Origin: Pseudo-nitzschia pungens
Lineage: Eukaryota; Bacillariophyta; Bacillariophyceae; Bacillariales; Bacillariaceae
Direction of reading: 5' to 3'
Length of the DNA: 64,000 nucleotides
NCBI GenBank assembly: GCA_037355855.1
Contig: CM074758.1
Location: 4,623,001 to 4,687,000 of the forward strand
In this document: in pieces, positions 31,002 to 42,749 of the stretch
How positions within the stretch are numbered: position 1 is the first letter of the stretch
Layout: each line of letters starts with the position of its first letter
Made by a program: the position numbers and the translations under genes
Notes under the pieces: model-generated
Databases searched by the model: none
What the model was told of the DNA's origin: nothing
What the model saw: only the letters and a program-made list of their open reading frames with translations

Positions 31002-32454
31002 AAGAACGGTCAATTCCAAGGCCTTTACGATGCAGGCGATCGTCCTGGACAAGGATCCGGCGGTCACCCGGTTGCTCCGGCGGCACAGGGCCGCGGGACG
31101 AAACGTGATCATCAGCTCGGAGCAATACACGTCGCGCGGCAACCACCAGCTGTGGAACGGGTCGGAATGGGGGAAGGTCTACGGGAGCATCTTTCTGAGC
31201 GGCGCCCGGAACGTGAGCGTCGAAAAAGCGAGCGGCGACGAGGAGGAGGACGACGACGACGACGACGATCGCGTCGACGACGACGAATACGAATACGAAT
31301 ACGAATACGAATACGAATACGAATACGAAGACAGCATCATTGATCAGGAAAACAACTCGAATGGAAATCGCGGAAATCGCCGATTGTTGCTGCAGGAAGA
31401 CGACGACAATGACAATGACAATGACAATGACTTGGACACAAACACAAACACAAACACAACCACAACCACAACCACAACCACAATCCACACCACGGAGGAA
31501 CCTTATTTTGGCTTTGACGTCAAGATCGTCGTCACCTACCGGCACTTTTTTGCCTGGCTTCCCTCGTTGCACTACCAGCGCTACATCTACCCGCCCGCGT
31601 TTCTGAGGGACGAAACGGAAATCCGGAGAAAGCGCGTCCCGGGACTCGTCGAGTACATCGAGGACTACCTGTCGTTTGCAAGGGGCGGCGAGCGCCACGA
31701 GGCCGTCGACGAATACGAACGCGAACGCGAACGCGAAACCGAAGGGAAGAAACGAGTGCCGCCGGGGGGGTCCCTGTTCGGGTCGGACGGATTCGAGTAC
31801 GATGGCCTCTCCGGGAGCCTCTTTGCCTATCGCAAGTGGTCCTTTCCTCCCGAATTGGTCGATCGGGTCGACGTTCTGGACATGCACCAGCAACCGTTGT
31901 ATTCGGACGGGGAGGAGGAAATGGAAACGGAACCGAAAATGGAAACGGAAGAGGACAACAAGAATAACAATAACAAGAACAATAACAAGAACACGAACAA
32001 GAACACGAACAAGAACAGGAACAAGAACAAGAACAGGAACAGGAACAAGAACAAGGACAAGAACAAGGACAAGAACAAGGACAAGAACAAGGACAAGAAC
32101 AAGGACACGAACAGAAACAAGGACAATCACAGGGACAATCACAATCACAATCACAGGAACATTCAGAATCACAATCACAATCACAGGAAGACAGCTGCGG
32201 TTAAGGCTATCAATGCACACAAGAACAACAACAACAGCAGCAGCAGCAGCAGCAGCAACCACAACAAATGCAACACCAGCAACGACGACGACGATCCCGG
32301 ATTGCTGGCTAATTTTGTCTGCCAGATGCTCCCAAAGGCCGACCACACCTGTTCGATCCTGCGGAGGGACGCCCTGGGGACGGACCGCAACGACCCGAAT
32401 GCTGCTGCAAACGACAAGGGTGGCAACGATGCTGCCGGTACCCACAACAACAAG

Positions 32455-32490
<36 letters not shown>

Positions 32491-33372
32491 AATAATATTA
32501 ATAACAACAACAACAACAACAACAACAACAACGACGATCTCGACACTCATTGCAATGGCAATGGCAATGGCAATGGCAGCAATCACGAAAGCCAGAGCCG
32601 GCCCCGGAGCAGGTACAAGATCGCCCATAGGGTCCGCAAGGACCGATCCGACGTGCTGTCCACGCAGGACAAGCACCGGATCCTCGTGGCGTACCGGTTG
32701 AAACACCCGGAGTTGCTGTTCCACTCGGTCCGGCAGCCCTGGAGGGTGATCAATTTTCTGCACGAACGAATGGAGGAATGGTTTGGAGGCAGTGACACAA
32801 ACACAAACACAAAAAGCAACACAAAAAGCAACACAAAAAGAAACAGCAATACCAATACCAATACCAATACCAACAAGAAACCACGGGAAATGCCCAACAA
32901 GACTTGCCTGGACGACGCGCTTCTCCGTCGGTTCAAGGGATTGTCCCGGGATTATTTGGCCGAGATGTACAGACTGGTCCGAAGGCACTCGCTGCGGAGA
33001 CGGAAAAAGCAAAAACAACGACAGCAACAGCAACAGCAACAGCAACAACGACAGGGGCAAAACAACCACAAAAACAACCACAAAAACAACAACGACGACG
33101 ACGACGAAACCAACCGTTTGTTTCGGTCTTCCGTTCCGCGAGACCACCTGCTGCTGTCCCGGGAGTACGACGGATCGGAGGACGTGCCGCCGAACCATGC
33201 CCTCCCGGCGCACGTGATTCGGGCCCACGATTCCGAATTCGACGAGCACGCTGCCGGCGGTCGGTTTTGTCAGGTCGACGTGGAACCCCTCCTGGCCGAT
33301 CCGGAATTCGTCGACTTTGTCTTTGGGGAGTTGCCCTCCCTGATAGCGGAAACGAACGGAGAAAGCAATTGA
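30193..33372 (+). CDS. Type II membrane sulfotransferase-like protein with long in-frame microsatellites (1059 aa)
   Basis: I chose ATG 30193 (CACCATGATG context); upstream codons are in frame only from a GTG. A cytosolic tail of Asn/Glu/His/Ala repeats precedes one TM helix (about 88-106), then the lumenal part. [13 protein letters not shown] (about 156-168) is the 5'-phosphosulfate loop of the sulfotransferase fold, which binds [17 protein letters not shown] (about 445-457) fits the 3'-phosphate region. It would transfer sulfate to glycans in the Golgi. Between conserved blocks lie coding microsatellites: (AAC)n poly-Asn near 30960-31005, (GAATAC)n at 31285-31330, (ACAAAC)n at 31438-31460, Asn-Lys-Asp runs at 31960-32110 and further poly-Asn at 32440-32530. 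These make it much longer than the usual 300-450 aa. No intron needed. Acceptor unknown. Confidence 0.7.
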
Positions 33373-34332
33373 GACGGCAATGGCAAAGACGGCAATGACA
33401 ATGGCAATGACAATGGCGACAGCAATGGCAATGGCAATGGCAATGGCAAACCGGATTCGAAACGGACACGAAAGGGGGAGGAGAAGCGAAGCAAGAACAA
33501 GAACTAATTACTAGAACAAAAATAAATGCCAAGAAGAAAAAAGACGACAAAGGCACGTTGATTTTGATTGAACCTGGACCAACACGAATGCGAATGTCGT
33601 ATCTCTGGAAACCAGGGGATCGACCAAGATAAAAATAAAGGTACTGATAATCTTTGGAAATAAGGATTATGATAAAAAAATTATGATTTTGAAAACTAAA
33701 GATAAAATACGTAGTACCGTAGTACTACGTAATACGTAGTAGAATGTTTTGTTGGAAGTGGTGGAATAATATTCGACGAATAACGATTGTATGATCCTAC
33801 GAATGATATGAATACGTCGTACGAGTTGAATATGATCTAATGTCAAGGATCATCAATTGTAATAGGCAGATGGTCAAATGTCAACATTGTTGTATCAAAG
33901 ATCCAACTGCGACCAACTGCAACATGAAGAATTGATCAATGATAATAGTAACAAGAGATGGAGAATATTGATCAATTGATCAGTTCTCATTCTTTTTGAA
34001 TAATCTAGTCAATAGAGTAGTAAATCATTCAAATACAACCTTTTAAGACTTGGTAGAATTATCGTGATCGATATACCTATCCAATCAACATGTTTCTCCC
34101 AGTACCATACAACGTCGTGTTGTTTGTCTTTATGAAAGCAAACAGACATAGTAGAGAAGCTTTGGAATGGTCATAGAGAACCTTGTAGTTGTAGGAGGTC
34201 ATAGTAGGTCATTGGTCATTGAGATCCTTGAAGTTGTAGAAACAGTGTTTGTTTCTTAGTACTAATAGTACATAAATAAATAGATTGTTTCTTGTGTGTT
34301 GTGGTTTTGAATATCTTCCTTCTCGTGATGTT
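33373..34332. other. Intergenic, no gene seen
   Basis: Starts with AATGGC-type repeats continuing the simple sequence of the sulfotransferase gene (33375-33450), then AT-rich DNA. No supported coding sequence. The last part (34209-34332) may belong to the 3' end of the integrase relic. Confidence 0.45.
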
Positions 34333-35236
34333 TCATGCAGAATAATAAGGCTTGATACATCTGAGGTTAATACACTCAATGATATGCTCATTGTCAAGGA
34401 AAGATTCAGTGCCATTGGTATGGACTTGGGTGATGGTGAATGGACTGATTGCTCTGGAACCAAGGGCATCAGTCTTGTAGTAGTTGAAGATCATGATTTG
34501 ATCACCAATGTTGTAATCATGGTGCTTACAACGCTTGTTTTCTTTGAGGGCATCCTTGTCTATAACAGATTGACATTTGGATCTAAGGAGCTTGCTGATA
34601 TCAGTGATGATGGTGGGGATTGGAAGAAACATATCACGATGGAAGGCAATAGCACCAGGTGAAACGCCAAATGTTTTGTGCACAGTGCATCTCACAGCAA
34701 ACTGTGCAGAGGCAAAAATATTGTCAATCAGATCAGTGGCTTGTTGCAAATCCTGAGGAGGATTGGCATGGAGTTAAGTGCGCATGGTTGACTTGATGGT
34801 GTCATGCACACGTTCCAAAACAGCATTGGCTTGGTGAGGATCCTTGACTGTGGTGACAACAGGTTTAATATCAAGATTGATGAGGTGAGATTGAAAATCA
34901 ACATTGAGATACTACTCAGTACCTTCTTGATCAAAGATGCAATTGCTGGGTTTAGGATAATGAGAAAGCCAGGCATCATTCAAAGCAAAAATAGACATTT
35001 TACCAGAAGAATTGGTTTGAGGAGCGCGTTTGATTTCAAGAAGATTGGTGATGCACATATCCACGATGGTGAAACCATTAAATTCAATGTTGCCAATGTT
35101 TGGAATATTGATGTTCCAAGGGCCAATGGTATCAACAGCTATTGTTTCCCATGGAATGGAGAGTTCTTTGCGAGTTGCAATGGTGAGTGTTCTTGTCGCG
35201 TTGACAGGCATCACAGGGCCCTCTGGAACTAAATAA
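34333..35236 (-). pseudogene. Ty3/gypsy-like integrase relic
   Basis: Three minus-strand pieces in different frames. 35236-34912 holds the C-x-C end of a zinc-binding segment, then P-W-E-T-I-A-V-D-T-I-G-P-W (first catalytic Asp) and C-I-F-D-Q-E-G-T-E (second Asp). A frameshifted stretch near 34912-34800 reads K-D-P-H-Q-A-N-A-V-L-E-R-V-H (catalytic Glu), followed by an in-frame TAA at about 34775. 34749-34333 holds the C-terminal domain (A-T-D-L-I-D-N-I-F-A-S-A...F-G-V-S-P-G-A...). The P-W-x-D-x-I-G-P start is typical of gypsy integrase. Two or more disabling changes and no neighbouring RT mark it as dead. Confidence 0.6.
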
Positions 35237-36040
35237 ATTTGCCCGCACATGCAATTCGTTTCAACTCGGGACTGATTTGTTTTGTGTGAACTTTCGTGAC
35301 TGCCCCCTTTATTTTTTCCTCCCCCTAAAATACGTGGGTTTTTCATGGTGAAAAAAAAAACACGTTGCATTCGTAGGTTATTCACGGTGAAAAAAAACCA
35401 CGATTTGTACTGTAACCTACAACTTTTTTCTGTGAACCCAACGTCCGAAAGCTGTTTCACGACCCTTTTTGAGAATTTTTTTGGGGGGTCGCGATCCATT
35501 CCTGGCTGCTTTTTTGTTTTTTAAGACTCAAATATTTTTTCAATCAGTGAATCAAATTAATCAATCCCTTTTTAAATTCTCATGCTATCGTCAAAGAATA
35601 ATTTCTCACTTCCACTTTTTTTTCTTAAATTTATTATTACTGTCACTACTACCGAAATTATTTCAAGCACCTCAAGAATCCCTACCTCACATAATTTTTT
35701 TCCAAGCCCAATCAATTAATTTCTCAGTTTATTCTTAAGAATCTCAACCCAACAAATTAATTTCTCAACCCAACGAATTAATTTCTCAACCACTCTTTAG
35801 AGGAATCCAAGGAGTCCAGTACAATTCAAAACCCTACCCATTAAGAATTCAGTCCATATAGTTGGAAAAAAATGTTGACCTTTTACTACTATTTTAGTTC
35901 CTACACAATACACAGTAGCAAAATCAAAAACCATATTCTGTATGTTTGCTTGTTGGATTGATTTGGTCAAATTACAGTGGGGACCAATCCTGGTCCTTTG
36001 TCACGGTGTCATGATGTTGGTAGTGCTGTGTTTCAGTTGC
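35237..36040. other. Intergenic, no gene seen
   Basis: Contains an inverted pair GTGGTTTTTTTTCACCGTGAA / TTCATGGTGAAAAAAAA around 35338-35405, several poly-T runs and repeated AATTAATTTCTCAACCCAA (35715-35800). No coding sequence. Confidence 0.45.
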
Positions 36041-36450
36041 AATCACATCATGTTTGAGTTGCGATGGCATCATATTTGAGTTGCGATTGCATCATATTTC
36101 AGTTGCAATCGCATCATATTTCAGTTGCAATCGCATCATATTTCAGTTGCGATCGCATCATATTTCAGTTGCGATCGCATCATATTTGAGTTGCGATTGA
36201 ATCATATTTCATCAGTTGCGATCGCATCATATTTGAGTTGCGATTGCATCATATTTCAGTTGCGATCGCATCATATTTCAGTTGCGATTGCATCATATTT
36301 GAGTTGCAATCGCATCATATTTGAGTTGCAATCGCATCATATTTCATCAGTTGTTGGGATTGAATCATATTTCATCAGTTGCGATCGGATCATATTTCAG
36401 TTGCCCCGTTGCATCATATTTCAGTTGCCCCAGTACATCATAGTTCAGTT
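36040..36450. repeat. 22-bp tandem repeat block (about 18 units)
   Basis: Unit GCATCATATTTCAGTTGCGATC, with variants TTTGAG and TTTCATCAG. Each clean junction creates the palindrome GCGATCGC. Degenerate single units continue to about 36960. Short ORFs over it are repeat artefacts. Confidence 0.8.
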
Positions 36451-37261
36451 GCCCTGTCCCATTAAAATTGATTCTTTCCTATCAGTAGGCAACTCAATGC
36501 AGAATTAGAAGAATTGAAATCCCATCATCAATACCCCCAATCTTGATGTGGTGGTTCACTCACCGTCGCATCATTGTATTTCATTTGCCATTGCATCCTA
36601 TTTCATCAGCAGTTGTGGTCACACCACCCTATTAGGAGCAAGCAGGCAAGTCAATGATGCACAGTTAGAACAATCAAAATCCATGGTGGTGATTAATACC
36701 TCCTCCAACCTTGATGTGGTTCACTTACCATTTCTGTTGCATCCTATTTCAGGTGCCATCGCATCAGTTGCCACCGTATCATACTTCAGTGTATTCTTCC
36801 CTATCAAGAGCAAGCAGGCAACTTGTCAATGCAGAATCAGAATAATTGAAATTCATGATTAATACTTGCTCCAATCTTGATGTGGTTCACTTACCATTTC
36901 CATCTCGTTGTTATATTTCAGTTGCCTTTGCATCATATTTCAGTTGCCGTCTTTCTTGTTCCATTCCGACCCAAAATTATGTGAAGTAAGATTTACGACA
37001 CGTGCATTTTCTGTCATGCATTTATTTGCAGGGAATTGATTTCTTCTACATGAAAACAGCAGAGTTAGTACTATTACTAGTACCTAGTAGTATGTACGGT
37101 ATTGAAGTAATAGTAGAAACCAGTAGAAAGCTGATGGTGGTGGTATCGCGCGCCACCTAAACCACAGAGAGCCTGCCCCGCTGCGCCATAATTTTTGACT
37201 ACCTCTTATGTACTACTACCTACGCACTGCAGTAGTACGTAGCAGCAGTGTATAACTGTAC

Positions 37262-37350
37262 TACTACTACTACTAAGCAGGATGCTAAGCAGGATGCTAA
37301 GCAGGATGCTAAGCAGGATGCTAAGCAGGATGCTAAGCAGGATGCTAAGC
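37262..37350. repeat. 12-bp tandem repeat AAGCAGGATGCT
   Basis: Six to seven uninterrupted copies, followed by a GATTTGTACCAGATC segment seen also at 29275, 57950 and 58150. Confidence 0.85.
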
Positions 37351-37394
37351 CTGGGCCTTTCTAGTAGAATTTGTACCAGATCATCTACAAAGTG

Positions 37395-37560
37395 TTAACT
37401 GTTTTGCTTGCTGTTTTGCTTGCTGTTTTGCTTGCTGTTTTGCTTGCTGTTTTGCTTGCTGTTTTGCTTGCTGTTTTGCTTGCTGTTTTCCTTGCAGGTG
37501 CTAACTGTTTTGCTTGCTGTTTTCCTTGCAGGTGCTAACTGTTTTGCTTGCTGTTTTGCT
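37395..37560. repeat. 12-bp tandem repeat TGTTTTGCTTGC
   Basis: Eight clean copies, a break (TTTCCTTGCAGGTGCTAAC, twice), then two more. Two reading frames stay open by chance. Confidence 0.85.
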
Positions 37561-38150
37561 TGGATGTACAAGAAACAAACCACCGGCTTGGAATCACACA
37601 CCGGCTGGGAATCAAAGGATCATAGGGGTTGAAAGAAACAAGCCACTGGCTTGGATCGTAGAATCATACGGGATGAAGGGAGATCAACAACGCATCCAGT
37701 TACAAGGGAGATAACAACACGTCAAGTTACAAGGGAGATCTACAACGCTGCAGCCTACTTTAAATTATCGTTTCATCTTATTATAGAGGATCAGCTCTGA
37801 GTATGGTTTTGCGTGAAACGCAGGCGCTCATAATATAGGCTTGGAATCGATCCTAGGGGGACTACCAACACAGCTTGGAATCAATTGTAAGGGGAATGAA
37901 CACCACACAGGCTTGGAATTGATTGTAGGGGGACTATCACACAGGCTTGGATTGTACTAGGATCGTAGGGGTTGAAAGGAACAAACCACCAGCTTGGATC
38001 ATTAGATCGTAGGGGTTAAAAGGATCAAACCACAGGCTTGGATCATAGGATCGTAGGGGTTTAAAGAAACAAGCCACCGGCTTGTTGGAATCACACATGG
38101 GTTGAAAGAAACAAACAACACACCCGGTTGGTTGGAATCACTCATCAATA
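37560..38150. repeat. Diverged 45-55 bp repeats (GGCTTGGAATC / ATCGTAGGGG)
   Basis: About ten imperfect copies of a segment with ACCGGCTTGGATC...ATCGTAGGGGTTGAAAG...AACAAACCAC. Non-coding. Confidence 0.6.
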
Positions 38151-38489
38151 ACACTGCCGTTGTCTTCTTCCTCTTACGTCACAAAAACAAATAACTTGGG
38201 CCTGTTGAAATTGTAACAACAATGGATGCAGATTTACTATTGCTTTCAAGATGTATATTATGTTTGGGGGCCACCAGGAGCGGTCGGAAATAGAAAAACG
38301 TGCGCACCGCGCGACAGGTTAAGTTTTTTCAAAATGATACATATGAACTTACCGTACATACTGCATATATCAACATGTGATCTACGAATTAATACGTAGA
38401 ATGAGATACCGGTAAGTAAAAAAAATCTCCACGATTCAAATTTAAAAAGGGGGAACCGGGAAACTAAAAATTCGGGTTTTTTTACGTAA

Positions 38490-38625
38490 TTAATTAATTA
38501 CGTACGTAATTAATTAATTACGTACGTAATTAATTAATTACGTACGTAATTAATATTACGTACGATTGGATTTAATTACGTACGATTGGATTTAATTACG
38601 TACGATTGGATTTAATTACGCACGA
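38490..38625. repeat. Palindromic ACGTAATTAATTAATTACGT tandem block (left arm)
   Basis: Three to four tandem perfect palindromes, then three copies of a 19-bp unit (TTACGTACGATTGGATTTA). Mirrored at 41605-41710. Confidence 0.75.
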
Positions 38626-38784
38626 TTTCACAATTAAGCTCTTGAGTAGCTTATATAATAATTAAACGAGCCAACTAATAACTTAATAAAAATTTACTTA
38701 TGTTTATCGATGTAGCGCTTAGGCTATTTTTTAAGCCAAGATACTATAGACATCCAAGGTATACGCGCCATTGAAAGTGCCGCT

Positions 38785-38985
38785 GATAGCGTACGGGCTG
38801 TCGGCGCCACTTTAAATGGCGCCTTTACTAGTAAGATAAGCCCCTTTGAGTGGCGCAAAAAGTCACCCTAGAAGTCACTCTGCCGGAGCTGAGTAAGGTT
38901 ACCTGTACGTACACGCCATTTAAAGTGCCGCTGATAGGGTTTATGTTCGGGGGCTGTCAGCGTCACTTTAAATGGCGCCTTTACT
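38785..38985. repeat. GGCGCCATTTAAAGTGGCGC palindrome pair
   Basis: Two inverted units (38785-38825, 38918-38983) of the type GCCATT(T)AAAGTGCCGCTGATAG...GCTGTCAGCG(C)CACTTTAAATGGCGCC. Half-units recur at 41092-41117 and 41428-41452. Confidence 0.65.
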
Positions 38986-39112
38986 GGTAAGGTAAGCTTA
39001 ATTACCGTAAGGTAGGGTTCAGGGCACTTTACTTCGCTGAGTGAATGAGCCAATCAAAAAATTCGATTTTCCAGTACAAATTGTACAGGGATATATGTAG
39101 AAAAAAAAATCT

Positions 39113-39783
39113 AGTGAAGGGGGGACAGCAAGCAACAATGCCTCGCAAGCAACGCGTCGATAATACAGGGGGGGGACAGCAAGCAGCAGCAAGCAGCAAC
39201 GCGTCGATAATACAAACAGCAAGCAGCAGTCGATAATACAGGGGGGGCAGCAAGCAGCAGCAAGGTGGGGGACAGCAAGCAGCAAGCAGCAGCAACGCGT
39301 CGATAATACAAGGGGGACAGCAAGCAGCAACGCGTCGATAATACAGGGGGGGACAGCAAGCAGCAACGAGTCGATAATACAGGGGGGGACAGCAAACAGC
39401 AACGCGTCGATAATACAGGTGGGGGGGGGGGGGGGGGACAGCAAGCAGCAGCGAGCAACAACGCGCGTCGATAATACAGGGGGGGGACAGCAAGCAGCAG
39501 CAGCAAGCAACAACGCGCGTCGATAATACAGGGGGGGGCGGACAGCAAGCAGCAACGCGTCGATAATACAGGGGACAGCAAGCAGCAACGTGTCGATAAT
39601 ACAACGCGTCGATAATACAGGGGACAGCAAGCAGCAACGCGTCGATAATACAGGGGGGGACAGCAAGCAGCAACGCGTCGATAATACAGGGGGGGACAGC
39701 AAGCAGCAACGCGTCGATAATACAGGGGGGGGGCAGCAAGCAGCAACGCGTCGATAATACAGGGGGGGGACAGCAAGTAGCAA
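39113..39783. repeat. G-run minisatellite (about 36-bp unit), array 1
   Basis: About 18 units of ACAGCAAGCAGCAACGCGTC + GATAATACAG + a run of 4-17 G. Long ORFs on the minus strand are repeat artefacts. The same unit forms arrays at 41125-41335 (inverted), 48425-48850 and 54905-55500 (inverted). Confidence 0.85.
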
Positions 39784-40009
39784 ACGGCAGCGAATAACTT
39801 ACATGGGTTTTGCTAGGTTCGACGCATTGTTTTTGTACTGCAACCAACAATAGGCAGCGGTGTGGCTGCAGTGGCACGTCACAGTTGGCGTGCTACAGAG
39901 CTGCAGGAGCAATCGGTCCATTCGACGGGACATTCGCTCACTGCGGATACAGCGAGGATGGTACCTACCCCGGGGTTGTAATCGCCTGAAACGCTGAGCG
40001 CCATTGTCG

Positions 40010-40800
40010 ATTGTCGCGTCTCCACCACCATGGTCGATTGTCGATTTGGTTGTATTTCTTAGTGGTTGTTTAGTGGATTTGTTTTTGCAAGTTGCAAAAA
40101 TAGAAATAATGAATTAGTGTTTGCTCCAGTTTGCTCCAGTTTCTTATTTGTAATAGGTCTTCGATTGTACCGTATACCAATAGCGCCGGCAGTCGATCAC
40201 TCCCGTGTCACTCCCACAGCTAAGTATCGAACACTTGTGATAATCGATTATATCCATCTCCATTGGTGGATATCTAACATAGGTACAATAGAAAACCTTG
40301 GACGTCCACATGGTGGGATTGAAGTCGACCGGCGCCGCAAAGTATAGAAGAACTGCTGGGACTGAAGTTGACCGACGCGTCAACTCCTGGGATTGAAGTC
40401 GACCGACGCGTCCAAGTATAAGAGAACTGCTGGGACTCAGAGGTGTTGGACCTCTCTTTAGCTATTGTAGCTCTACATGTCTGGATATCGAACATACCGG
40501 TACATGAAAGTCCGGAACCGAAAACACAATCGATCGATTCACTCCAGCAAACAGCAGCAAACAACAGCAGGCAGCAACGGCTGTGCTATTGGTATACAAT
40601 CAAAAAACCTATTACAAATAAACTGTAGCAAACTGGAGCAACACTAATTCATTATTTCTATTTTTGCAACTCTGCAAAAGCAAATCCCCCACTAAACTAC
40701 CACTAAGAAATACAACCAAAATCGACAATAAAATATGGTGGACACTCAACAATCGACTGGTGGAGACGCGACAATCTTCTGGACAATCGACAATGGCGCT
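40010..40800. repeat. Inverted-repeat unit with GCAAGTTGCAAAAATAG arms
   Basis: The left part (40010-40145) reads CGATTGTCG...TTGTATTTCTTAGTGG...AATAGAAATAATGAATTAG and the right part (40620-40800) is its complement; between them lie GATCACTCCCGTGTCACTCC and GACCGACGCG segments. Homologous units are at 54020-54840 and, partly, 59200-59715. No ORF. Confidence 0.65.
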
Positions 40801-41124
40801 GCTACGTCCATGATGCGCGAAAACCCGTCCGCCGTCAGCGAGGCGCCCCCCAACAGGACGTTGAAGTGCGCTAGAAGTCACTCTGCCGGAGCTGAGTAAA
40901 TCTTACGGTACGTACGTACAAATAAATGGCTGTCAGCACCACTCCGCCAGCGCCACTTCTAAACTAACGCTAAGGTTAAGGTTAAGGTAGAAACGCCCCT
41001 TTAAGTGGCGGTACCGTAAGACCGAAAAATCGTAGGCTGGGAGGTGAGTAACCTTACCGAACGTACCGTACGAACCGGTACTAAAAAGTGGCTGTCAGCG
41101 CCACTTTAAATGGCGCCTCTGGAA

Positions 41125-41335
41125 CTGTAAGTTATTGACGCGTTGCTGCTTGCTGTCCCCCCTGTATTATCGACGCGTTGTTGCTTGCTGTCCTCCCCCT
41201 GTATTATCGACGCGTTGCTGCTTGCTGCTGTATTACTGACCCGTTGCTGCTTGCTGCTGCTTGCCGTCCCCCCCCTGTATTATCGACGCTTTGCTCCCCC
41301 CTGCTGTTTTATCGACGCGTTGCTGCTTGCTGCTT
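41125..41335. repeat. G-run minisatellite array 2 (inverted)
   Basis: About six copies of the complement of the 36-bp unit, in mirror position to array 1 inside the foldback element. Confidence 0.8.
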
Positions 41336-41935
41336 GAAGTGGCGATGATAGCCCCTAAACCTTACTTCAACTTGCCACTTACTAGTGCAAGTCGTAGATT
41401 GTACGTACGTACGGTACCGAATATGTGGCTGTTAGCGGCACTTTAAAAGGCGCATACATTGTCCTTGTCATCAAATTAAAGCAATTTGGAGGCTTTAATA
41501 AAAGGCTTCTGTTTTACATTGATAAAGGGCACGTTTAAATTATTATTGCGTCATTTAATTGGCTACTTTACCTATTTAAGCCACATAGTTCCGAAATTAA
41601 TCTTCAATCGTACGTAATTAAATCCAATCGTACGTAATTAAATCCAATCGTACGTAATATTAATTACGTACGTAATTAATTAATTACGTACGTAATTAAT
41701 TAATTACGTGAACCAAAAACAACTATTTCTAGTTTCCCGGTTTTAGTTTCCCGGTTCCCCCTTTTTAAATTTGAATCGTGGAGATTTTTTCATGAACGTT
41801 ACTTATCTCGTTCTACGTATTAATACGTAAATCACACGTTGATATATGTAGTATGTACGGTAAGTTCATACGTATCATTTTGAAAAAACTTAACCTGTCG
41901 CGCGGTGCGCACGTTTTTCTATTTCCGACCGCTCC

Positions 41936-42749
41936 AGTCAAACAATATCTTTCCAGCAAACAATCTCTCGTCCAATGGGTACTCCTTCTTTTTCCAGAAA
42001 AGGTTGTTATTTGGACTAAAGTACACTGGGCCAAGAGCCTGCTGCCTAGTGATCAAGCCACAATAACGGGGGTTCTCTTCGTTCTCATGACGGAGTGCGA
42101 TAAAGCAACTCTGCTCAAAATAAGTCGGATTGTGAATTGAAACAGCAGTGATTTGTGTTACCGTATGGAGCAAAAAATGAGTTGTAGCAAGGTGTGAAGA
42201 AAAAGAATGATTCTGCGAGGAAATACAGTGATTTGTGAGGAAGTGGAAATACAGTGATTTGCGAGGAGCTAAAAGATTCCAAGCAAAAAGATTCCGCGAG
42301 CAAAAAGATAGTAGTACCAACAAGCGACAGCACCCATAACCCTCCTAATGGTGGGTTAACTACAAATTTCAACCACAGCGAAGGGGTTGGGGTTGTTGAT
42401 ATTAAAGTTTGGAGCAAAAGATTGGTTTTTGGAGCAAAAAATGGAAATTGGAGCTCAAAAACGTCACTTTTGCTCCAAATAATAAAAATTTTGGAGCTCA
42501 AACAAAAAATTAATATCTAAAAAATAAGAGGGGAGTGGTCAAAATGGGTCAAAATGGTCAAAAATCAGTTATTAGACGCTCTATAATGATGGATTTCCAG
42601 TGTGTTCCAATCAACTGATCTGGTGGCACTTGTTAAAGGAGCTGGAAAGTACAAAGAAAGAGGCCAACAGGATTGAAGCTTACAACAAGGCCTATACAGA
42701 AGAGAACTTGTGGAGGGAGTATTTGTTTTGCTGGAACATACCATTGCTG
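41936..42749. other. No gene seen
   Basis: Contains a run of GATTTGCGAGGA / GATTCCGCGAGCAAAAAGAT repeats (42195-42310) and TTTGGAGC(A)AAAA repeats (42405-42500). No credible ORF. Confidence 0.4.

Larger units (their letters stand above)
38277..41935. mobile_element. Foldback element with about 500-bp terminal inverted repeats
   Basis: The left arm starts GGAGCGGTCGGAAATAG (38277) and the right arm ends with its complement (41935). The arms match for about 350 bp nearly base for base, including GCGCACCGCGCGACAGG and a block of palindromic ACGTAATTAATTAATTACGT repeats, then more loosely to about 38800 and 41430. A CAG on both outer edges could be a 3-bp target duplication. The interior holds no transposase, only small palindromes, two minisatellite arrays and a smaller inverted pair. 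Confidence 0.7.

Noticed and set aside
30217..33249. Minus-strand ORF of 1010 codons
   Set aside because: Antisense of the sulfotransferase-like gene; kept open by trinucleotide and hexanucleotide repeats (poly-Val/Leu), no domain.
39113..39783. CRISPR-like array
   Set aside because: Unit is contiguous with no unique spacers, eukaryotic context, no cas genes.
39019..39877. Minus-strand ORFs of 221-282 codons (A-C-C-P-P-x-L-Y-Y-R-R repeats)
   Set aside because: Translation of the 36-bp minisatellite; unit length is a multiple of three, so frames stay open.
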